Translations under genes and position numbers: made by a program
The notes under the pieces: model-generated
Told to the model about the DNA's origin: nothing
Seen by the model: only the letters and a program-made list of their open reading frames with translations
Database searches by the model: none
Part shown: one piece after another, positions 6,195 through 12,021 of the stretch
Position numbering within the stretch: position 1 is the first letter of the stretch
Layout of the letters: every line of letters begins with the position of its first letter
From: Planctomyces sp.
GTDB lineage: Bacteria; Planctomycetota; Planctomycetia; Planctomycetales; Planctomycetaceae
Direction of reading: 5' to 3'
DNA length: 35,707 nucleotides
Assembly (NCBI GenBank): GCA_005798445.1
Contig: SYJG01000135.1
Location: 1-35,707, forward strand

Positions 6195-9056
6195 TTAGGC
6201 CCCGGACGAATTCTCGACGTTGTTTGTCCGGGGGCTAACGACCACCGGCTCACTGAGTTTAAGTTGTTGTGGGGCGACTTCTTCCAACTGTCCGTCGCAC
6301 AGCCACGTTTGTCGCCAGCGGGCGTCGGTCCATAGCCCCTCGCGCACCGCGACTTCGGCGTCGAGCAGCTTGCGGAACTGCGAATCGGGCCGCGCGGCAA
6401 GTTCGCGCGGCGGCGCGTCCTCGATCACTCGGCCGGCTTCGACGACCAGCACACGCTCGAAGTCGAGCGTCTCGCCGACATCGTGCGTGACACAGAGCAG
6501 TGTCGCACCGCGCCAGTGTTCGCGAGCACGCAGCAACAGCTCGCCACGCTGGCCCCGATCGAGTCCACGGAACGGTTCATCGAGAATCGCCAGCCGCGTC
6601 CCCTCGCGAGCGAACGCGCGAGCCAATCGCACTCGCTGACCTTCGCCGCCAGAGAGTCGGCCTCCCGCTTCGCCGAGCACGGTTTGCATTCCGTCCGGCA
6701 ATCGGCGCAGCACGCTGGTCAGGTCCGAGCGTTCCAGAACCGGGCCAAGTTCGCTCAATCGCGAGGCCGATTGGCCGTACAAAACATTGTCGATCAGCGA
6801 GCGATTCCAAAGTTGCACGGCGGGATCAACCCACGCGGTCTCGACTCGCAGTTGATCGAGTCGCGCGGTGTCGAGCCGTTCGCCATCGACGAGCACTTTC
6901 CCCTCAGCCGCGCGATACCAGCCGAGCAGCAGGCCCACGAATGTTGATTTGCCCGATCCCGACGCGCCGACAATCGCGACATGACTGCCAGCCGGAATGC
7001 TCAGCGTCAGGTCGTGCAGAATCGTCTGCCCACCGGCTCGCACAGTGACGTTTTGGAAGTCGAGCGTGATGCCCGTAGCCCTGTCGCTCCGCGACAGGAA
7101 AGCCGATGGTGCGGTTGCCTTCGATTGTGAATGGAACGCCGTTGACACGTTCGGCTGATCCTGTCGCGGAGCGACAGGGCTACTTTCCTCCGGCGCGCCA
7201 AGCGGTTCCAACGCGCGCAACGTGGCGTTGCGGGCGGAGGGGACTTGACGGATCAGCATGGCGAGTTGCTCGCCCAGCGTCGGCAGGTTCAGCACCCAGT
7301 AGGCCAGCAGCAGCGCGCCGCTCATTTCCACGGCGGTGCCCGAATGGCGCATCAGCAGAGTCACGGCCAGCAACGTGCCGACGACGGATTGCAGGCCCTC
7401 GATGGCGATGGACCAGCACAACAATTTCTGAGCGGCCTTGGCCCACTCGACCATCAAACCTTCGTGCTCGCGACGGACGGCGGTCGCGGCTCCGTGCGAA
7501 CGGATCGCGTTCAAGCCGATCAAGGCGTCGAGATAAAATCGGCTCAGCGCGCCGTCGTGCGTGCGTGCCCGCAAGTCGAGTCCTTGCAGCAGCGGCAAGC
7601 AGAGCAGTGGAATTCCAATCGCGCTCACGGCGGCCAACGCAGCCCAGACGACGCCCGACGGATCGACCCACGCGATCGCCGCGACCGTGAACAGCAGCAC
7701 CAGCGCCGAGCGCAGCATCTGCCCGAACAATTTCGGCAACGTGCGGATTTGATGCAGCGAATGACTTCGCTCGGCCATGTCTGACACCGGGCGGCTTTGA
7801 AAATAGCGATCGTGCAGCCTCGGAATCTTGCGCAGGAACTCGACCCGCAAGGCCGTCTCGATGCGACGCCCCAAGCGATTCAACGCTCCGGCCGCGCGCA
7901 GCTCGAAGAAGATGACGCCCACGCCGAGCAGAGTGAACGCTCCGACGGCGAGCAGGCGTTGTTCGATCAACGTCAAGCTGCGTCCGACATCCAACAACCC
8001 GCGCAGCAGCAAGCCTTCGAGCACTTCGGTCGTCGCGAGCGCGCCGAGCAACATCGCGAGCAGCAGCAAGCCGAACGTCGCGCCGCCGCCCATCAGCCGC
8101 CACAGTTGCTTCGCGGTTGAGACCTGCGGCTCGTTGAGCGCGGCCGCGAGTTCCGGGTTCAAGTGTGTTCGGTCGGCGGCAAGCGGGCCGGAGTCTTTTT
8201 CCGAATCGCCGTCGTCAGCGTTGGAAACTTCACGGCGGCCGTGTACTCGCACCAGCACAGCTCCTCGCATCTCAAGTTGTTCGTTGCCGTCCGCATCCGA
8301 CGGCGCGGGCCGAGCGGACCAGAACGGATCAGGGACGTGGGGCACGTTTTCAACGTGCCCGGCTGGTTGTTGATGGACAGGCACGTTGGAAACGTGCCCC
8401 ACGACGAACGCTTCCAGAATCTTCCGCGCGGCGTTGCCTTTCGCGACTCCGCCGGAATCGACGAGCGAGTGTGTCAACCGTGTGACCGCATCGAGCGCGG
8501 CCAACGCTCGCCAACCGGGAGCGGCCAGCGCGGTGTCGATCAATCGCGAAGCGTGGCGTCCGAGGCCCAGCGATTTCAGCCGCGCGGTCAGCGGTTTCAA
8601 GAAGCCTTCGCCGCGCGCCCATTCTTCCCAAGCCGCCGCCGGAATGCGTTGAGCATGGACGAACAAGTCTTGAGCGAAGCGCTGCGTGCTGACCCAGCGG
8701 CGGCCGGTGCCGGGGTCCATCAACTGCATCACCGGGCCATGCCGTCGCCAGGCCAATACGAAATGCGGCATCCCATCGGGATTGCGAATCACCACGATGG
8801 CCGGCAATGCCTCGGCCTCGTCGAGCAGCACGAAGTCCGCCGGCAACATGATCTGCTGGGCATCCAGGCCCAACTGTCCGGCGACTTCTTCGAGCACATT
8901 GATGGACGTGCCATCCACGTCAGTCTGACACGCCTCGCGCAGTCGGCCGTAGCTGACCGGTATGCCGAAACCCTCCAGCAAACATTTCAGCGTCGCCGGC
9001 CCGCAATCCATCGCCGACGTTTGGATGACTTCAGGGATCAGCCAACGTCGAGACAT
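6195..9056 (-). CDS. ABC exporter with C39 peptidase domain (NHLM bacteriocin-type)
   Basis: A 953-residue peptidase-permease-ATPase, the kind that removes a leader peptide and exports the product. The N-terminal C39 domain keeps every catalytic landmark: QTSAMDCG with Cys18, MPHFVLAW with His98 and LMDPGTGR with Asp114. Membrane helices run roughly from 330 to 610. The ATPase has Walker A GASGSGKST (697-705, Lys703), signature LSGGE (801-805), Walker B LAILDE (Asp826, Glu827), H-loop His858, and a normal C-terminal extension. It is longer than usual (about 700-750) because of linkers containing two in-frame palindromes (residues 219-240 and 625-661). The ATG at 9056 has only a weak AAGAA upstream. 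It lies between the HlyD gene and the second ABC gene, all on one strand. The natural substrates would be the nearby small peptides. Confidence 0.93.
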   Translation of the reverse strand: MSRRWLIPEVIQTSAMDCGPATLKCLLEGFGIPVSYGRLREACQTDVDGTSINVLEEVAGQLGLDAQQIMLPADFVLLDEAEALPAIVVIRNPDGMPHFVLAWRRHGPVMQLMDPGTGRRWVSTQRFAQDLFVHAQRIPAAAWEEWARGEGFLKPLTARLKSLGLGRHASRLIDTALAAPGWRALAALDAVTRLTHSLVDSGGVAKGNAARKILEAFVVGHVSNVPVHQQPAGHVENVPHVPDPFWSARPAPSDADGNEQLEMRGAVLVRVHGRREVSNADDGDSEKDSGPLAADRTHLNPELAAALNEPQVSTAKQLWRLMGGGATFGLLLLAMLLGALATTEVLEGLLLRGLLDVGRSLTLIEQRLLAVGAFTLLGVGVIFFELRAAGALNRLGRRIETALRVEFLRKIPRLHDRYFQSRPVSDMAERSHSLHQIRTLPKLFGQMLRSALVLLFTVAAIAWVDPSGVVWAALAAVSAIGIPLLCLPLLQGLDLRARTHDGALSRFYLDALIGLNAIRSHGAATAVRREHEGLMVEWAKAAQKLLCWSIAIEGLQSVVGTLLAVTLLMRHSGTAVEMSGALLLAYWVLNLPTLGEQLAMLIRQVPSARNATLRALEPLGAPEESSPVAPRQDQPNVSTAFHSQSKATAPSAFLSRSDRATGITLDFQNVTVRAGGQTILHDLTLSIPAGSHVAIVGASGSGKSTFVGLLLGWYRAAEGKVLVDGERLDTARLDQLRVETAWVDPAVQLWNRSLIDNVLYGQSASRLSELGPVLERSDLTSVLRRLPDGMQTVLGEAGGRLSGGEGQRVRLARAFAREGTRLAILDEPFRGLDRGQRGELLLRAREHWRGATLLCVTHDVGETLDFERVLVVEAGRVIEDAPPRELAARPDSQFRKLLDAEVAVREGLWTDARWRQTWLCDGQLEEVAPQQLKLSEPVVVSPRTNNVENSSGA
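7075..7183. repeat. GTAG-type perfect inverted repeat inside the C39-ABC gene
   Basis: Arms 7075-7099 and 7159-7183 are perfect 25-nt inverted copies starting GTAGCCCTGTCGCTCCGCG, 59 nt apart. They are translated in frame as residues 625-661, just between the membrane domain and the ATPase domain, the same position as the repeat at 4340-4506 in the sister gene. Confidence 0.88.
8337..8402. repeat. GTGG-type inverted repeat inside the C39-ABC gene
   Basis: Arms 8337-8359 and 8380-8402 (23 nt, one mismatch, GTGGGGCACGTTTTCAACG) span 66 nt. This equals 22 codons, residues 219-240, which read GHVSNVP...GHVENVP. It lies in the linker between the C39 domain and the membrane domain. Confidence 0.87.
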
Positions 9057-9080
9057 GGTGTGTTTCTTGCGCCTGTGTCA

Positions 9081-9155
9081 GCGAGCCGGGCGGCGTCAGC
9101 CCCCGGACATGAACCGTTTCGTGGATGGTCCGGGGGCTGACGCCGCCCGGCTCGC
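9081..9155. repeat. Perfect 28-nt inverted repeat between HlyD and C39-ABC genes
   Basis: Arms 9081-9108 and 9128-9155 are perfect inverted copies (GCGAGCCGGGCGGCGTCAGC...) with a 19-nt loop. The same 28 bases recur exactly at 35664-35691. The repeat lies between two genes of one probable operon. Confidence 0.9.
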
Positions 9156-9179
9156 CAAGTTGGTTTCGCGGGTCATTCG

Positions 9180-10364
9180 TCATTTCGCGGCGACGGCCAC
9201 GGACGATACCGGCTCGCGTTTCGGCTGCAACCATTGGCCAGCGGCGCGCAGGACCAATTCGGCGGGGGAGATTTGCTCGACGGCGACTTCGGCCGCGCCG
9301 GGCAGACCGTGACCGATGGGGATCGAAGTGACCATGTCGCGCGGCAGAGAGAGTTCGACTTGCACGCGACCCTCGATCGGTTCGGTGCCAACGTTGGCGA
9401 CCGTTCCGGACAACATGCCGTATTGCGTCCATGGGAAACCGTCCAAACGCAATCGCACGGGTTGGCCGGGCTTCAAGCGACCGACGGCGGCGACGGGAAA
9501 GAAGGCGATCGCTCGCGGTTCCGCATCGGGAATGATCGACGCGAGTTTGTCGGCCGCTTTCACGACTGAGCCGGGGCGAATCTCGGCCAGATCGCCGATG
9601 CGACCGGAGACGGGCGATCGCACGATGCAACGGTCGATGGTGTGCTGCAAGCGAGCAATCGCGGCGTCTTCGACTTCCATTTGGCCGGTCAATTCGATCG
9701 CCGTGCCTTTCAGCTTGGCGATCCGAGTTTGACACGCCGATTCCTGAACTTGGCGTTCGCGGCTGAGCCGTTCGATGCCTCGGCCGAGCGTCACGATCTG
9801 CGTTTGGCACAGCTCGACTTCTTCGAGCGACTTCTTGAGATCGAAGTCCGTGTTGGCACCGCGACGACGAAGTTCTTTGTCGGCGACCAGTCGCTCGGCG
9901 GAGAACTTGGCTTTGACTTCCGCAGTGACGAGTTCCGCTTGAGCCTCGCGGACAGCGGCCTCTCGCGCGGCGGCCTCGGCCTGGAGCGCGGTTTCTTCGG
10001 CAGCAAGTTCTCCCGCGACCGCAGTGAGCTTCGATTGCACGGCTCGCCGAGCCGCTTGCCGTTCGGCCAGAGCCAACCGATCCGCCTCCGAATCGAGTTC
10101 GACCAGCACATCCCCTTCACGGACGACTTGGCCGAGAGCGAGTCGCGTCTCAACGACTTGCCCGGCCAACTTCACGGCCACCGGATGCGACTGCGACCGC
10201 GATTCCAGCCGAGCTGTCGTCGTCACTTCGTAAACAGTGACTCGACCGGCCAAAAACCAGCCGCCCCAAACGGAAAGCAGCAGCGCGAGCAACACCGCCA
10301 TCGGCCGCCGCTTGGGTCGATCGGCCTTCAAAGAACGGATCGTGCGAAAGAAGGTCATGGACAT
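9180..10364 (-). CDS. HlyD-family membrane fusion protein of the peptide exporter
   Basis: The periplasmic adaptor that links an inner-membrane ABC exporter to the outer envelope. The 394-residue protein has a short basic cytoplasmic start, one membrane helix (about 22-40, AVLLALLLSVWGGWFLAG), a first half lipoyl domain (HPVAVKLAGQVVETRLALGQ), a long alpha-helical coiled coil (about 95-230), a second half lipoyl segment (IVRSPVSGRIGDLAEIRPGS) and a beta-barrel region ending near LRAAGQWLQP. The frame is open to 10595, but the upstream part is translation of a palindrome (10506-10584), so the ATG at 10364 is chosen; AAAGGG lies about 8 nt before it. A promoter-like motif lies 56 nt upstream. 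It heads the exporter genes, 123 nt before the C39-ABC gene. Confidence 0.9.
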   Translation of the reverse strand: MSMTFFRTIRSLKADRPKRRPMAVLLALLLSVWGGWFLAGRVTVYEVTTTARLESRSQSHPVAVKLAGQVVETRLALGQVVREGDVLVELDSEADRLALAERQAARRAVQSKLTAVAGELAAEETALQAEAAAREAAVREAQAELVTAEVKAKFSAERLVADKELRRRGANTDFDLKKSLEEVELCQTQIVTLGRGIERLSRERQVQESACQTRIAKLKGTAIELTGQMEVEDAAIARLQHTIDRCIVRSPVSGRIGDLAEIRPGSVVKAADKLASIIPDAEPRAIAFFPVAAVGRLKPGQPVRLRLDGFPWTQYGMLSGTVANVGTEPIEGRVQVELSLPRDMVTSIPIGHGLPGAAEVAVEQISPAELVLRAAGQWLQPKREPVSSVAVAAK

Positions 10365-10420
10365 GATTCGGCCCTTTGGAGTGAGGGGTGTCAGCCCCGC
10401 TTTGGATTGGCTGACACTCT

Positions 10421-10452
10421 GGCAATGCCGAACCACGTCCGGAACCCGACAG
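10421..10452 (-). promoter_or_regulatory. Promoter-like motif, site 2 (upstream of HlyD gene)
   Basis: On the minus strand: CTGTCGGGTTC, 12 bases, GGCATTGCC, preceded by AAAATT. One base differs from sites 1 and 3 (GCC for ACC). It ends 56 nt before the chosen HlyD start, which supports that start over the longer frame. Confidence 0.65.
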
Positions 10453-10505
10453 GGAATTTTGAGTTCCCCGCCATTCCTGTTGAAAAACGGATTTGTCGAA
10501 TAAGG

Positions 10506-10584
10506 CTCACGCAAAGGCGCGAAGACGCAAAGCGTTGAACTCCTTGGAATTCTCATTCTTTGCGTCTTTGCGTCTTTGCGTGAG
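10506..10584. repeat. Inverted repeat with CTCACGCAAAG ends
   Basis: Arms 10506-10532 and 10558-10584 (27 nt, 2 mismatches) enclose a 25-nt loop. The right arm contains repeated TTTGCGTC. It lies between the 28-codon peptide cluster and the HlyD promoter motif and may act as a transcription end for the cluster, although no T-tract follows. Confidence 0.8.
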
Positions 10585-10695
10585 ACCTCCGTCAATTCAA
10601 CACGGAAGGCAGAGAACCGGAATTTTGAAAATGTGCGAATCGGCCTCAGCCGTCCTCTGACCTCGCGTCGGTGGGACGGCGACTCGGTTGCCTCG

Positions 10696-10782
10696 TTAGT
10701 TGCCGGCGGTGCTGCTCTTCAGAATGACGAATCGCTTAACCTGCGTGCTGGGTCCGGCCTTGATGTTGGTTTTGACGTTCAT
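10696..10782 (-). CDS. 28-residue cationic peptide, copy A
   Basis: A 29-codon gene (with TAA stop). It begins MNVKTNIKAGPST, has Val15 and Phe18, and ends ILKSSTAGN. Five Lys/Arg and no acidic residue. CAGGAGATTGAACC precedes the ATG, with GGAG about 9 nt upstream, as in copy B. It is the promoter-distal of three tandem copies. The motif VKTNIKAG is shared with the 50-residue peptide at 3363-3515. The function is unknown; an exported bacteriocin or signal peptide is inferred from the neighbouring C39 exporter. Confidence 0.75.
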   Translation of the reverse strand: MNVKTNIKAGPSTQVKRFVILKSSTAGN

Positions 10783-10909
10783 GGTTCAATCTCCTGGGAA
10801 TGGGGAAGGCGGCCGAAATGGCTCGTCTTCGGGGTGAGGCAGCGTTCGTCAGCGTCGCAACATGCGTCGCGTTGGAGTGCTGGGAAGGGACGGGGGCACG
10901 GTAGGCTCG

Positions 10910-10996
10910 TTAGTTGCCGGCTGTGCTGCTCTTCAGAATGACGTTTCGCTTGATCTGCGTGCTGGGTCCGGCCTTGATGTTGGTTTTGACGTTCAT
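10910..10996 (-). CDS. 28-residue cationic peptide, copy B
   Basis: It differs from copy A only at residues 15 (Ile for Val) and 18 (Asn for Phe), plus one silent change at codon 25. Length, stop codon and upstream CAGGAGATTGAACC are the same. It starts exactly 214 nt from copy A. Net charge is +5. The surrounding non-coding sequence is almost identical to that of copy A. Confidence 0.77.
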   Translation of the reverse strand: MNVKTNIKAGPSTQIKRNVILKSSTAGN

Positions 10997-11123
10997 GGTT
11001 CAATCTCCTGGGAATGGGGAAGGCGGCCGAAATGGCTCGTCTTCGGGGTGAGGCAGCGTTCGTCCGCGTAGCAACATGCGTCGCGTTGGATTGCTGGGAA
11101 GGGACGGGGGCACGGTAGGCTCG

Positions 11124-11210
11124 TTAGTTGCCGGCGGTGCTGCTTTTCAGAATGACGATTCGCTTCATCTGCGATGAGGGTCCGGCCTTGAGGTTGGTTT
11201 TGACGTTCAT
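11124..11210 (-). CDS. 28-residue cationic peptide, copy C
   Basis: The promoter-proximal and most divergent copy: Leu7, Ser13, Met15 and Ile18, with VILKSSTAGN at the C-terminus unchanged. CAGGAGACTGAACC precedes the ATG. It starts 214 nt from copy B and about 107 nt after promoter-like site 3. Conservation of reading frame, length and Shine-Dalgarno across three copies, with changes concentrated at a few residues, supports real translation. Confidence 0.77.
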   Translation of the reverse strand: MNVKTNLKAGPSSQMKRIVILKSSTAGN

Positions 11211-11316
11211 GGTTCAGTCTCCTGGAAATTGAAAGACGGCCGAAATGGCTCGCCTTCGGGGTGATTGAGCGTTCGCTCGCGTCGCAACATGCGTCGCGTT
11301 GGATCGCTGTTGGTGG

Positions 11317-11348
11317 GGTAATGCCAAGATCGTGGTGGAACCCGACAG
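11317..11348 (-). promoter_or_regulatory. Promoter-like motif, site 3 (upstream of the 28-codon cluster, divergent to the sigma gene)
   Basis: On the minus strand: CTGTCGGGTTC, 12 bases, GGCATTACC, preceded by AAAAAT. Both blocks match site 1 exactly while the 12-nt spacer is unrelated. It lies in the 190-nt gap between copy C and the ECF sigma gene, so it could also influence sigma gene expression. Confidence 0.68.
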
Positions 11349-11400
11349 ACATTTTTGAAAGACTGTCGCAACTTCGTCATTCGCTCTTGAGAGCACTCGC

Positions 11401-12021
11401 ATGTCCGACGGCAATTCAGTCAGCCTGTGGTTGGAACAATTGAAGGCGGGCGATCCGGCGGCGGCGCGGCCGTTGTGGGAGCGGTACTTTCGGCGGCTGG
11501 TCGGATTGGCTCGCGTGAAGCTGCGCGACGCGACCAAACGTGTGGCGGATGAAGAGGATGTCGCGCTGAGCGCGTTCGACAGTTTCTTTCGCGGCGTCGA
11601 ACAAGGCCGGTTCTTGGAACTGAACGATCGCGACAACTTGTGGAAGTTGTTGGTCACGATCACGGCGCGCAAGGCGGCTCATCAATGGCGCGATCAGCAG
11701 GCGGCCAAGCGCGGCGGCGGGCAGGTATCCGGCGAGTCGGTCTTCAAGAACGCGGGAAAGGACGGCTCACAGCCGACGGGCTTCGATCAAGTCGTGGGGC
11801 CGGAACCGACTCCCGAATTCGCCAGTGAGGTCGCCGAGGAAACTCGATCGCTGTTGGAAAAGTTGCCGGATGAAATCTTGCGGACCATCGCCTTGGCCAA
11901 GATGGAAGGTTACACCAATGACGAAATCGCCGAGCGACTGACGGTCGCTCCGCGCACGATCGAGCGCAAGCTGCAAATGATCCGCGAGATTTGGGAGAAG
12001 GGTTCTGTCGATGACGACTGA
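11401..12021 (+). CDS. ECF-type RNA polymerase sigma factor
   Basis: A 206-residue sigma-70-family factor lacking regions 1 and 3, of the kind that redirects RNA polymerase to a small regulon. Region 2 covers about residues 10-95 (LWERYFRRLVGLARVKL, ALSAFDSFFRGVEQG, LWKLLVTITARKAAHQWR), a linker with VSGESVF follows, and region 4 covers about 145-200 with a helix-turn-helix (GYTNDEIAERLTVAPRTIER). The ATG at 11401 is the first of the frame. The 3' end overlaps the kinase gene by 11 nt, so the two are translationally coupled. Pairing of an ECF factor with a Ser/Thr kinase rather than a classical anti-sigma factor is common in Planctomycetota. Its position, divergent from the peptide cluster, makes it the first candidate to recognise the three promoter-like sites; that is inference. 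Confidence 0.9.
   Translation: MSDGNSVSLWLEQLKAGDPAAARPLWERYFRRLVGLARVKLRDATKRVADEEDVALSAFDSFFRGVEQGRFLELNDRDNLWKLLVTITARKAAHQWRDQQAAKRGGGQVSGESVFKNAGKDGSQPTGFDQVVGPEPTPEFASEVAEETRSLLEKLPDEILRTIALAKMEGYTNDEIAERLTVAPRTIERKLQMIREIWEKGSVDDD

Larger units (their letters stand above)
10696..11309. repeat. Three tandem 214-bp units carrying the 28-codon genes
   Basis: Units start at 10696, 10910 and 11124. The first two are complete at 214 bp. The third keeps its gene and leader but fades near 11309, where promoter-like site 3 begins. Between copies A and B the 127-bp spacer differs at three bases. Each unit includes its own leader and Shine-Dalgarno but no copy of the promoter-like motif, so all three are probably read from site 3. 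Confidence 0.92.

Noticed and set aside
10365..10595. 77-residue N-terminal extension of the HlyD protein
   Set aside because: It would translate a palindrome (10506-10584) and the promoter-like motif, and would place the membrane helix far from the N-terminus. The ATG at 10364 has an AAAGGG upstream.
10576..11071. Plus-strand ORFs of 121 and 69 codons containing a repeated peptide
   Set aside because: The repetition only reflects the 214-bp tandem units. The minus strand has ATG, Shine-Dalgarno and equal length in all three copies, while the plus ORFs differ in start and end.
10696..11309. CRISPR-like array
   Set aside because: Units are 214 bp, contain genes and have similar, not unique, spacers. 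No cas gene is near.
11317..11400. Promoter-like site 3 read as the promoter of the sigma gene on the plus strand
   Set aside because: The other two copies have the same orientation and precede only minus-strand genes, so the minus direction is the simpler reading; a dual role is not excluded.
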